NCBI GenBank assembly: GCA_004835665.1
Contig: RBKR01000014.1
Coordinates: forward strand, 496,001-560,000
Source of the DNA: Phoma sp. XZ068
Taxonomy: Eukaryota; Ascomycota; Dothideomycetes; Pleosporales; Didymellaceae
DNA length: 64,000 nucleotides
Direction of reading: 5' to 3'
The notes under the pieces are model-generated. The model saw only the letters and a program-made list of their open reading frames with translations, was not told the origin of the DNA and searched no databases. Below, piece by piece: positions 35,747-47,137 of this stretch. Positions within the stretch are counted from its first letter, which is position 1, and every line of letters begins with the position of its first letter. The position numbers and the translations under genes were made by a program.

Positions 35747-38697
35747 ATGGCGGGCGTACCTAGTGTAGACGACCCCTCGCACCTCTCGAGGGGATACGGC
35801 GACAACTCGCACCTGAATGTCGGCGTGAACGACTTCGCGAGAAGCGGGGGGCAGCACGAGCGCCTCGGCAGATTTGAGGAGGACTTCAACGCGCGCACAA
35901 GGGGCTCCTCTGTCCTCGATGGCGGCGATGTGCCACAGCGCTCAGCTTCCAGGGCTTCGTCGACCCTGAGAGACTCCACACTGAACCAAGGTTCAACTCC
36001 TGCACGCAGCGGGACACTCAAGAAAAAGGGGTCCATCAAGAGGAGCGGCAGCCTGAAGCGGAGTGGCAGCAGGAAGAGCATTCACGCTGGTAGCATCCGC
36101 GGTGTGACCATTGACGACCAAGAACAAGGCTACGAGCGTGAAGAAAGCGTCTTCTACACACCTGTGCCTACCAAGGGGACTCCTACTGACATCTTGGCCG
36201 ACCGGTTCCAGAGTACGTACCAATTGAACTGCATTCTTGACGTTGACTGACACTTGACAGCTTGGCGCAAGTTCCTCAAAGATTTGATCACCTACTTCCG
36301 AGAAGTCTCAGCGTCCTACGAGCACCGTGCTAAGGCCTTGCTCAAAGTGTCCAATGTGATCAACAACACCAATGCGCCGGCGTCACTGCTCGGCGACGGT
36401 GGCTTGAGCGACGCAAACCGCTTCCTCCGCGACTTCCACAAGCAAGCCATTGTCGAGGCGAACAAGGCTAGGGATATCGAAGCAGATGTAATCAATCAAC
36501 TCAGCGGGCTCCGCGCAGACCTCGCGCAAAAGATTAAAGAAATCAAGTCACTGTCTGGTGACTTCAAGAACAACGTCGAGAAGGAGAAGGAGAACACGAG
36601 AAAATGCGTGACAGCTCTCGAGGAAGCACTCGCAGTAGTCGACTCTGATCCTTCTGCGATTGCCGGCAAGGGAGACCCATACGTGGTACGCTTGGGGGTG
36701 GAGCGTCAAGTCGAACGACAGATCGATGAGGAGAACTACCTACACCGAGTGAGTTGAGCCCTACATACACCAAGACACACACTAATTATTATAGGCCTAT
36801 CTTAACCTTGAGAACTCTGGGCGTGAGCTTGAGTCTATTGTTGTTGGCGAGATTCAGAAAGCATACAACGCTCTTGCCAGCATCCTGAAGCGCGATGCAG
36901 ACGAGATGTACGCGACGGTCGAGAAGCTCCGCAGTGGCCCAATTGCCATGCCTAGAGATCAAGAGTGGGGACGGTTCGTCAGGAGTGACGCGCATTTCGT
37001 CAACCCTGATTTGCCATTGCGCAGACTGGAGGACATTGAGTACCCTGGAAAGCATCATCCAGCCACGACAGAAGTCCGAGCTGGTATGCTGGAGAGGAAG
37101 AGCAAGTACCTGAAGAGTTACACCCCTGGATGGTATATCATCCCTGCCTCTACTACTCACCAATGCTGACACTGACAGGTACGTTCTTTCACCAACTCAC
37201 ATCCACGAGTTCAAGTCCGCCGATCGCATCTATACCCAGCCGCCGGTTATGTCTCTGTATCTGCCGGACCAGAAGCTAGGCTCGCGCTCTCAACCTGGTA
37301 GCTCATCCCACAAGTTCGTGATTAAGGGTCGCCAGGCTGGCTCAATGCACCGTGGACATACCTGGGTTTTCCGTGCCGAGACTTACGAGACCATGAACGC
37401 CTGGTACGATGATATCAAGACCTTGACCGAGAAGAGCGGGGAAGAACGGAATGCCTTTGTGCGCCGACACGCCAGCGTCAGGAGCACCAGCGCAGGCAGT
37501 GCGCGCTCTGCCAGTTCCGATGGCGGCCTTGAGGAAGACGAGGCAGATGCCGTTCCGTACTCTGCAAATCAGTCGATGGTCAGCCAGCCGAGGGAGCAAC
37601 CACCGACTAGACCTTCTCCAGGTGGGCGATTTCCTTCGGATCTTGCGGTCAACCGTCACTTACAAGAACCTCTCTCACCATCTAGTGGTAGCTCGGACTT
37701 CGGACATGATATAACCACCGCTTCTGGAGGGCCCCTACAGCACGATGTGCATCCAGCGTACCCTGCGAATTCCACAGCCTCCCAACCCGTTGAGCCGAAC
37801 CCACAGCAACGCCAAGACACTTCGTACATGAACGCTCAGCCTACCTATCAACAGCAATACCAGGACAACGTATACACAGACCCTTACACATCCAACTATG
37901 GAACTCAACCAGCACAGCAGCAACCGCAACGCGACCTCGCTTATATCAACCCCTACACGAGCCAGGGTCAAGCTACCGGTGCCCAGCAACCAGATATCTC
38001 CCCAATCGAACGTCACGATAGCAATTACGGGCAGTGGATGGCACCAGCCGCTGGTGGAGCAGCCGCTGGCGCACTGGCTCTCAAAGGATACCAGCGACAT
38101 CTAGAAAAGCAAAAGGAGCAACACGCCCTATCTCAAGGAACAGAGCCTCAGGTTGATCAGCGGGGTGTGCCTGTTGACGATCTGACTGGTGGTACACAGG
38201 CTCAGCCTCAGCACCCTATCGATGACTTTACTGGGGGCACTCAAGCACAATATGGTCACGCCACGAGCAACACGTCAGCACCTGCGAATGCGGACCACGC
38301 AGCCTCCGGACCGACAATTCATCCCGCTACAATCATTGCCCATCAAGGCGAGCGTGGTTTGGACAGCGGTGTTGCTACACCCACGCCCAACAACACCTCG
38401 TCTTTTTTAAGCGGGACTGAGGCAGTTCCCGCCGCTGCCTCAGGGCAGACTGTGAATGGCGGAGTCGTTCCCGTTGAGCTGGTTGAGACGGCCGAGAAGC
38501 AAGCGTTTCCCTTCCCTTCTTCCGGCCAGACCGTGAACGGCGGACCCGTGCCGGTCGAGTTGGTTGAAACTGCTGACATGCAGGCGTTCCCTGCCGTGCA
38601 AAGGACTTACACAGACATTAGTGTGTCTGACTTACACGTGCCCGGCGAGTTTCCGAGGGTACCAAAAACACAGGAACCTCGAGTGGGACGTACTTGA
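35747..38697 (+). CDS. SLM1: Slm1/Slm2-like PH-domain TORC2 effector (eisosome-associated)
   Basis: Membrane-stress adaptor that binds phosphoinositides and links eisosomes to TORC2. Exons 35747-36212, 36261-36748, 36795-37132 and 37179-38697 (introns 48, 46, 46 nt) give 936 aa. The N-terminus has basic Lys/Arg/Ser motifs (LKKKGSIKRSGSLKRSGSRK). An F-BAR-like helical domain at ~155-390 starts TWRKFLKDLITYFREVSASY. The PH domain at ~400-500 (RAGMLERKSKYLKSYTPGWY; HTWVFRAETYETMNAWYDDI) is split by the last intron. A long Gln/Pro-rich disordered tail follows, carrying two near-copies of SGQTVNGG-x-VPVELVETA-x-x-QAFP at the end and two DDLTGGTQAQ/DDFTGGTQAQ units before them. Confidence 0.92.
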
Positions 38698-39785
38698 GTT
38701 ATGCAGACCGTCCTTGAATTTGTGTTTGCAGCTTTGTTTATCTAGGTTCATGAGTTATGTTTGATGCGGAACGAGTGGGCAAAAAGTTGGTTGGGACTGC
38801 TCTGGTTTGACAGGGCTTGGGCGGAAGGTACATCTGGTCACGTCGTGCTTAACCCTCTGCGATGTGTACGTTTTTGTTTGTCTGATTTGTTTTGTCCTTT
38901 TGATACCCGCGATCGCCATCCTGTATATAATATGTGTCCAATTCAATTGTGTTCTCTTGCGAGATTGATCCACCATGCATGTGTTTCTCAGAGTGAATGC
39001 TCCGGAGCACTCATTCCCACGATTTCGGTAGACCACTTACCTCAAACACCAAGGTCTTATGCCGCAGGAAGGTAAACATTTGTCGACATGCCTCCGGCAG
39101 CCACTGGCACCGCGACCCCTTCGTTCGGGCTCAAATCATGCACGACAAGACACTTCTCACCACAACCACCGTAACGGTACACTCTGCCAAGCACTATTGC
39201 TCTACTACGCAGCCATGTATCCCTTCAAGGTGAACTCGAAACTCGGGCTGACGAGTGATCACGATTATGCTTCTAGACCTTATCAAGTTCGGCGCCTCAC
39301 ATATCTAGTTTCCGAGATCGTCGCGGCCACGTCCGGCTCAGGCCCAGAAGCAGCTGTCAGGCAACGGCAGGATCAGCTAGGCTGCGGCGCATGCATGACA
39401 TGGGATAGGGTGTCCCCATGGCGGAGCCCGACAGTATCAAACAGACGGCAGACAGGACTTCGGCGACGTCGCGTCCAAGTGGCCGGGTGCTCAGCAGCCA
39501 CTGCACCGGGTCGAAGCACATGGAGGGCGACAAAGCAAGCAGCCTGATTCGACACGTGCAAGACACAACAGTTTGGAGTTGAGTTGCTGGCACAAAAGGC
39601 GGTGACTCGGGAAAACACTGCGGGGTTGTTGGCCCACATTGAACCGCGTCTAGCGGCGTTTTCTCCCGGGCCCGTCTCCGACGACCCAGACCTAAGGAAC
39701 CTCTTCCCACTCAGCTGGGTCGCGCCTCCTACTCGATTCCTCCGACGCAAGTCGCTGTGAAGGCCCAGTGCACCAGTGCAGCAAG
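38698..39785. other. 1.1-kb intergenic region, no gene seen
   Basis: 3' flank of SLM1 and promoter of the methyltransferase gene. An open frame at 39059-39547 has no protein-like features. Confidence 0.45.
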
Positions 39786-41348
39786 ATGATGGCTACAATG
39801 CGATCGCGTCCGCTGTCGGCAGCGACAGTCCTCACCGACCTCACCGACTACACCGACCGGACAGACCAGGCGATTGAAGTCGATGTATGCTGAAACCTGA
39901 TTCGCTTCCCCGCCTGCCCCACGACTCGAGCTCAGCTAATGAATCCTTCGTACAGCCAGACAGTCGCTCCCTCAGTTCGGCCGACTTCGAAGCGTACGCC
40001 ATCCTGTTTCCCACCGCTGCCACCCGTGCTCACATCGACCAGGGAAACGAGAAGTCTTACCGAGTCAGTATCAGGCGTCCTGCACCAGTATGGCAGGACA
40101 TACCAGAACTGGAAGGCTGGAGGTAGGCATATACTCTGAAGCAAGCTGCCCCATGATACTGACCGCGATTCAGCATATCCGTTCCCGAACGACGAGGTAC
40201 TATCCCTGCAAGTTCCGCCCGAGTAACACAGACTGACCCAGCACGTAGCTCGAGAACGGTCGCTTAGAATGGCAGCACGCCATTCTCAGAGCACTGTTTA
40301 ATGACCGTAACTGGTTTGCTCCACTCAAACGCCTGCCAATGAAACGTCCCAGAAGAATACTGGACATTGGTTGTGGCCCTGGTCATTGGTGCCGCGAAAT
40401 GGGTATGTATAAGCGCCTATTCTTGCTGCTTGAAACTAACAAGTTCCAGCAAAAGAGTTTCCTCGCACTATAGTGGGTGTTTCAATTTACTTCACAATAC
40501 TTCTCTAACACTTTGCAAGGTTGATGGCATTGACCTATCTCCTACAATGGAGGGGCGACCGTAAGACCTCACAATATCTCCTTCTATACTTGCATTAACT
40601 CTCGCCAGGGCACCAGACAACTGTGTTTGGCTGATCGACGACATCAGGGCGAAGATCTGGTGGGGAGTCGCCAACAACTACACGTATGACTACGTTCACA
40701 CCCGCATGTCCTTGGGCATTTTCCATGACTTCCGGGAGATCATCCAGAAAGGTTTCAACAACCTCGAACCCGGAGGTTACATGGAATCGCAGGAGCTCTA
40801 TAGTAAGGTCTACTGCGATGACAACACCATGCCGCCAGATTGGCCCGTTCTGGAATGGTCCAACGACCAGGATGAAGCCGCTATGAAATTGGACACGCCA
40901 CTCCGCATCGCCAACAAACTCAAACGGTGGTACGAGCAAGCTGGGTTTGTCGATGTAAAGGAGGAAGTCTTCTGCATTCCGATCAACGAATGGGCAAAAG
41001 AACCCAGAAGCAAGATGTTTGGAAAATTCATGGCTCAAAACATCCGGGCAGGGCTCTACGGCTGGTCCGTCAACTATTTTAATCGAGCCTGGGGGTGGTC
41101 AGAGCCCGAGGTCCGCGTTAAATTAGCACGCGTGCACAACTCTTTATTTGACAGAACAGTCCATGCGTACTACAAGGTGTAAGTTGACCGCCCCTTAGAC
41201 GCTTCGGCCACTAACAACAACAAGCTATGTCGTCTACGGAAGGAAACCTCGTATTGGAGAAGCGCCGTCACAGGTACCGAAGCCAGACAATTGGCCGACC
41301 GAAGAAAATAGCCGCAACGACGACGATGACGACGACGGCATTTATTAA
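39786..41348 (+). CDS. LaeA-like SAM-dependent methyltransferase
   Basis: Eight exons are needed: 39786-39884, 39936-40122, 40174-40196, 40249-40402, 40450-40472, 40520-40560, 40609-41178 and 41225-41348, all joined by 46-52-nt introns and in frame, giving 406 aa. Diagnostic blocks are AYPFPNDE then RLEWQH (the N-terminal motif of the LaeA/UMTA type), SAM motif I ILDIGCGPGHW (about 140-150), GIDLSPTMEG, DNCVWLIDD, FDYVHTRMSLGIFHDF-like YDYVHTRMSLGIFHDF, and EPGGYMESQE. The acidic tail ends NDDDDDDGIY. Relatives include the secondary-metabolism regulator LaeA, but most paralogues have unknown targets, so I do not call it LaeA. The first exon is the least certain part; ATG 39939 is an alternative start. 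Confidence 0.83.
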
Positions 41349-41727
41349 ACCCGATTGTCGCTCTGCTGGCTTTCGGTTGCTGAGATCACATAACTGCGGT
41401 TTCCTTGGGCCTCCCCATCACTGGCGTTTACGGTCACTTCTCGTTCGAGATACCCTAGATCATGCGTTTCAGGCTTGCATTGGATGTTTTGAATGTGTTC
41501 AAAAGCTTTTAGCAGGTTATGATTTCTTGAAGACTATTTGCTGGCGGCTTAACTCTCGATGACGACCTATGCAGTGGACTGGAGGACTTTATCAATTACG
41601 ACATGCATAATCACCTATTGTTCCAGAAACCTTCTTTTGCATTTATCTAAATCCCTGCGTCTGGGTCCGGGGCATAGAACTGATCAGCACAGGGCTCTGG
41701 TATGGTCACGTGATGCGAAACAAGCAT

Positions 41728-41735
41728 CTCCGCGG
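41728..41735 (+). promoter_or_regulatory. candidate NirA/NIT4-type site CTCCGCGG
   Basis: Exact match to the CTCCGHGG consensus of the nitrate-pathway activator NirA, ~1.0 kb upstream of the nitrate transporter start. The same octamer occurs elsewhere in the window by chance (near 24024 and 24423), so the match alone is weak. Confidence 0.4.
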
Positions 41736-42147
41736 ATTATTTGACCACGCACCATTGGCCGCTATGGCCCGCTAAGACTCAGATAAGACTGCTGCCCATC
41801 CGGAAGCTACACCTCACCGCACCGCGAACAGATACGAACATATCGCCACTCCAATACCCATGGTCTGGCTAAGCAACGAGGCGTTTGCTTGAATCGCTTG
41901 GGCGGGAGCTACAGTTGGTTGAAAACATCTACAAAAAGAAGCACGTCGAGTCAGCATCACAACTGAGGATGAGTGTGTTGAATCTGGATTGACTGTCCGT
42001 CGATGGCAGCATGATGCAGCAATCAGTACCCTTATGGACCAGATATGTCAGTCCACAGGGCAGACACCGCGGAAATACATACACATCACTCCTTATGTAT
42101 TCGTTATACCATTGCCATCCCACACGCACACGTCTCAATCTCAACGC

Positions 42148-42284
42148 TGATAAGGCCCACAGAAACTACTGCACCATCGGGATCGCAAGATAAGGACTGT
42201 CCTGGGATCACCAGTAACCGTTGCGGCTCTGCCCAATGGTCTCCTAGTCAGATAGCATGCTTATCCTGACAGTGCTCGTTATCT
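42148..42284. promoter_or_regulatory. cluster of GATA sites (AreA/NIT2 type)
   Basis: Within 137 bp: TGATAAG at 42148, AGATAAG at 42188, AGATAG at 42250 and the reverse of AGATAA at 42279-42284, plus a reverse GATAAG at 42260. A further AGATAAG is at 41781. Clustered HGATAR sites are the target of the nitrogen regulators AreA/NIT2. They sit 460-600 bp upstream of the transporter start. Confidence 0.5.
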
Positions 42285-42748
42285 CGAGAATCAGCGAACA
42301 CTGTTGGAATATGCAACTTGAAGATGTGGCTGCGATTGGGCTGGAATAAGCATTTGCACAGCAGCCACCAGAGCTTGTCTTCCTTGTCATTTAGAAAGGA
42401 TCGGCGGTTCTAGGGGGAGGTTTAGTTTACAGCGGGAGATCAGTCAGTGCGTTCCCGTATCTCTGTGCCCAAGCCACAGATGTTAGGAAGTGGATGGGAA
42501 TTATGGGGTCGATCTTACCCACGGAGAAACGCCAGCGCTGGACTACGGTGTCTCGCGGAGATGCTTGAAAAGCCGCGTGAGGTCAGAGGCTTTGTTGGCT
42601 TATATACATATACTGGACTACAATCACCTCTGGTTGACTAGTTGTGTTCTTGGATCACTTTGGTCTGAATTCTGTTTCCACCTGGAACGCTTCTGGATAC
42701 TGGATTGAATATACTTGGACCTAAGACTCACTGTTTCGATTCACTACC

Positions 42749-44494
42749 ATGGATACATTCGCGCTCCTCTGGCGTGCGCCAGAAGTCAACCCCATAAACC
42801 AAAAGGCTCGCTCCATTCCCTTCCTCAACCCCATCTCCACAACCTATGGCCGCACATTCTTCTTCTCCTGGTTCGGCTTCATGATCGCTTTCTGGTCATG
42901 GTACGGTACGTCACCGTCACATCCCCTTCCATCACCTCTTATCTCCCCCCGCAATCTTCCCACATGCATGCACCCCAGACCGCTATCAACCACTAACCCA
43001 CCCCAGCCTTCCCTCCCCTCCTCGCAGACGTCATCGCAGCCGACATAAACATGAAACCCTACCAAGTCGCAAACTCAAACATCATCGCCCTAACCGCCAC
43101 CCTCATCGTCCGCCTCATCGCGGGCCCCTGCTGCGACACCTTCGGCCCGCGCCTCACCTTCGCAGGATGTCTCCTCTTCGGCGCAGTCCCCACGTTTCTC
43201 GCTGGCTCAGTGACGAATGCATCTGGCTTGTACGCGCTGCGTTTCTTCATTGGGGTGCTGGGCGGCTCGTTTGTCCCGTGTCAGGTGTGGACGACGGGGT
43301 TTTTTGATGCGAATGTTGTTGGGACTGCGAATGCGTTGGCGGGAGGACTGGGGAATCTGGGAGGCGGGATAACGTATTTTGTTATGCCTGCTGTGTATAA
43401 GGGGCTTGTTGATGGGGGGATGCCTGGGCATAAGGCGTGGCGCGTTGCGTTTGTTGTCCCTGGTGTGTTGATTGTTTTTGTGGCGGGGTGTTTGCTGCTG
43501 CTTTGTGAGGATACGCCGACGGGACGGTGGGATGAGAGGATTGCTGCTGCCGAGGAGAGTCTCAGACGCCATGGTGTTGTGGGGAAGGGGAAGCAGGAGG
43601 GCGATGTGGTGAATATCAAGGGCGACTTGCAGGATGTACCGCGCCCAAGCCCGATGAGCTCGCGGCTGGGCAGCACGGCGGATATTGAGAAGAGTCGGGC
43701 GGCATCGCCAGTCAGCGAGGATGAGAAGAAGCGCGGCTGGAGAGATAACGAAGCGCAGCAGACGGATGCGCAGATGTGTAAGTCCCTCCCCTCCCCTCCC
43801 CATCCACATAGGCGTGCAGTTACTAACGGCAGCAGACTCCACAGCATCCACCGAAATCGTCCAAAAGCCCTCCCTCACCAGCATAGCCGCCACCATGTTC
43901 TCCCTCCAAACCCTCGTCCCGGCCGCATGCTACTTCTGCACCTTCGGCGCCGAACTCAGCATAAACAGCATCCTAGGAACCTACTACACCCACAACTTCC
44001 CACACATGACGCTCCAAGCCTCGGGAAACTGGGCCGCCATGTTCGGTCTCCTAAACGGCGTCGCGCGACCCCTAGGCGGGTACTTATCTGACCTCGCATA
44101 CCGCCGCTGCCACAACAACGTCTGGGCGAAGAAAGCAGTGCTGCATGCCTATGGCCTACTGACGGGAATCTTCCTCATCGTCATAGGCGTCCTCAACCCC
44201 AAACATGAACCCACGATGATGGGCCTCGTGGCTGCCATGGCGGTCTTCCTTGAAGGCGGCAACGGCGCGGATTTCGGACTCGTGCCGCATGTGCATCCGC
44301 ATGCTAATGGTGTGGTGTCTGGGTTTACGGGCGCGATGGGGAATCTCGGCGGGATTGTGTTTGCGATTATTTTCAGGTATAATGGGAAGGAGTATGGGAG
44401 GGTGTTTTATATTATTGGGGCGATTGTTGTGGGGGTTAATTGTGCGGTTAGTTGGATTAGGCCGGTTGCGAAGAGGCCTGTTGGTGGGCTGTGA
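42749..44494 (+). CDS. nrtA: nitrate transporter (NNP family, CrnA/NrtA-like)
   Basis: High-affinity nitrate/nitrite-H+ symporter of the major facilitator superfamily in the plasma membrane. Exons 42749-42905, 43007-43777 and 43836-44494 (introns 101 and 58 nt) give 528 aa. It opens NPINQKARSIPFLNPISTTY then FFFSWFGFMIAFWSWYAFPP, as in fungal CrnA. Both nitrate signatures are present: ANALAGGLGNLGGGITYFVM in TM5 and SGFTGAMGNLGGIVFAIIF in TM11. A large hydrophilic loop (about 235-310) between TM6 and TM7, rich in Ser/Glu/Lys, is also characteristic. The last acceptor could be either of two CAGs 3 nt apart. No nitrate or nitrite reductase gene is adjacent. Confidence 0.95.
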
Positions 44495-44696
44495 TGGACT
44501 GGAGGATTGGAAATTTGTGTGTAGCGATTTTGCGTGGCGTTTTGGTTGGTTTATTGGGTTTGGGGGATACATATCCTGGGTTGGATACGAATCTGTATCA
44601 AAATTATGAACTCACGATCTCTTCATTTCCGAATTCTTCGTCATCATGAAGTCTTGATCAACAAGCATACCGAAGAACTGATTCAGTACTACCTAC

Positions 44697-46588
44697 CTAC
44701 AGCTCAGACTGCTCCTTCAACTCGCCCAGCCTGAGTTGATTCCTCTTCCCCAGAACACGCAGCGTGTTCTTCCTCTCCGCCTCAGACATGGCATCCCAAT
44801 TCGCAATCCTACTCAGCGAGCCATCCTTATTCACAACAAGCGGACCGAGATGATCAAGTTGCACACCCTCACCATTAACAGGGAGTTGCGTTACATCTTC
44901 CTCGTTTGGAACAGGAAGGGCGGGGATATGCAGTGGTTCCTGCGCGTGTGGAGCGTGTTGGTAGACGTCTTCCTGTGCGGTTCTGCTCTTCTCGGCATCC
45001 CATTTATCGGAGATGAGGCGGGCGACGTTTTTCCCGCTCAGTGCGCTCGTCTCCATGGTGCTGATGAAACTCTCGATGCCGCTCGTGTACCACAGGCCCC
45101 CGTCCTCGCCGTCGAGCTTGATCGATTCAAATGTGACGCGGGGATACTCGCGGGGGTACGAGTGCCATACTTTCCTGTGAATCCAGCTCACAGCGCCGTT
45201 CACGTCTTCGCCTTCTGCTTCCTGGTCTGACACAGGGTGCCCGAGGACGCGAGAGAGAAATGTGCCGGTGATGGGCTCGACGGAGAAGATCTTGTAGATG
45301 AATTCCTGTCGTGGGGGTGAGGCGCGTCGGTTGAGCGATGTGTAGTGCATGGATATGCTGTAGAAGCCTGGGCTGCCTGGGTTGCCATCGAGGGGTGCCT
45401 CGGCGGTGGGGAGCGTGGTGAGGACGTATTGCGGGACGTTCTCTCCAGGGGCGAGGTTGAATGCCGCAGGATCAAGCTGGAATGGCGAGGCGAAGAGCGT
45501 GACATGGAGCTTGACGTATGGGATGGCATCAGGCGTATGCTTTGGCGCGGGAGAGATCGTGAGGTTTGTGAACTGCAGCGGTGCGGCGAGGACAACCTCA
45601 TCGAACGAGGAGGTGGACCCATTGATGGAAAGCTGGTAAGTCCCATCATCCTGCTTCGAGATCTGCGAAACCTGGGTGTTGAGATGCGCCGTAATCGCAG
45701 GCGACGACTTCAGCATACTCGCAAAAATACGCCAATTACCGCCATCAATCTGCATCGCCCCACTCGTAGCCATACAAACCATCGTCTCCAGCCCATGAAT
45801 ATACGCCAAATTCGACGCATAATTAACCCTCGTACTGCCCACATTAGCACACCCCTCACCAAGACACATCAAGCCAACTCACCTCGCCTGAACAACCTCC
45901 CTCGCAAACGCCTCCCCAATCCCATTCGCCTTAAGATACTGCTCCCCCGTGACCCCCGTAATATCCAACAACCCCTGCTTCTCCAACACATTCCCCAAAT
46001 CCCCCCACGGAAAAACAGGCTCCTCGTACATATCCAAAAACCGCCCCACCGCACTCTTCATCAGCCGATTCGTCTTCAGCGGCGCAAGTCCATAACGCCA
46101 CAGCAACCGCGCCTTGTCCCACCATCCGTCCTCCTGCCGCGTGACTAGCACGAATTGCGCACCATCCCAGATGCCGAGGTCGGGCAGCTCGAGCTGGGCA
46201 GCGAGGTCGTTGGACGAGGTGCTGGCGATGGAGAGGTTGAAGTCTCGCGTTGCGTTGACGAGGATATGATTCACATCCACGAAGATAGAACCCCCCAGCT
46301 CGATGGGAATACGCGCGTCATCCCATGCATTTACCGTGGTGCTGCGGCCGCCGATATACGAGGAGCGTTCGAAGACGGTGATGAGGGAGTCGTTGGTGTG
46401 CTGGGCGAGGTGGTAGGCGGTTGAGGAGCCGCCGGCGCCGGCGCCTGGTGGTGTTAGTATTAGGGGTGGCTTATGGGGTGGGGGAGGTGCCTACCTATTA
46501 TTGCGACGCGCTTTGGTGTTGGTGCTGCGTGGGAGTTGAGGGCTAAGGCGGACGGTAGTAGGGGGATGACGTGTGATAGGCGCACCAT
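44697..46588 (-). CDS. prenylcysteine oxidase/lyase-like FAD protein
   Basis: Flavoprotein of the family that cleaves prenylcysteines released from degraded prenylated proteins. Exons 46495-46588, 45883-46444 and 44697-45834 (introns 50 and 48 nt) give 597 aa. A signal peptide (MVRLSHVIPLLPSALALNS) runs into the FAD dinucleotide motif RVAIIGAGAGGSSTAYHLAQ, split by the first intron, followed by ERSSYIGGRSTT and IELGGSIFVDVNHIL. The Pcylox domain blocks QASTRVNYASNLAYIHGLET and GNWRIFASMLKSS are recovered across the second intron. A secretory/vacuolar location is inferred from the signal peptide. It is convergent with the nitrate transporter (202 bp between stops). Confidence 0.88.
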
Positions 46589-47137
46589 GATGGTGTTTGC
46601 AGATAGGTATCTATATTGTAGCGAACAGGTGTGTATGGAATTGCGAACAAGTGTGTATTAGTTTGATAAAGTCTTCGTTTCAATACAAATGCAGTACTCA
46701 AATAACACCAATATTCATGATGGTGTGAGATGTCACAGAAGCGCGGGGATGACGGAGCTCTCGACGCGCACGAGCTGACGTCTGAGCTTACAGAACAGAC
46801 CTCGAAACAAGAGACTCTATTGGTGGTTGCAAACGCAGAGCAATACATTCAATGAATATAGATGGCTGTATTCAAATTGACAATTATTCTGGGAATACAT
46901 CTCAAGCAACTTGTAGTATGGAACGCGTGCTCACGTGATATATGTGTCATGTGTAATTGATTACAAGCTCCTCGACACTCTCGCAAATGCCTATCTACTA
47001 CACCATGTCGTGCGGTGCATCTATCGTACAACAAATATCAAAACAGTTCCTGCATTTTACAGATTGCGAGTCTCAGCTTGAACACACCCCGGCAAACACC
47101 CAATCTTATCATATTCACTCATATCAGTCTTACAAAC
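46589..47137. other. intergenic, no gene seen
   Basis: Promoter of the prenylcysteine-oxidase-like gene and 3' flank of the flavin-reductase-domain gene. Nothing else recognised. Confidence 0.5.

Larger units (their letters stand above)
41349..42748. other. 1.4-kb intergenic region, nitrate transporter promoter
   Basis: No gene seen. It holds the candidate nitrogen-control sites listed separately. Confidence 0.55.

Noticed and set aside
39059..39547. 162-codon frame between SLM1 and the methyltransferase
   Set aside because: No protein-like pattern and no splice partner; lies in the promoter region of the next gene.
43207..43896. 229-codon antisense frame inside the nitrate transporter
   Set aside because: Shadow of strongly coding sense sequence; Arg/His-rich translation typical of a reverse-complement frame.
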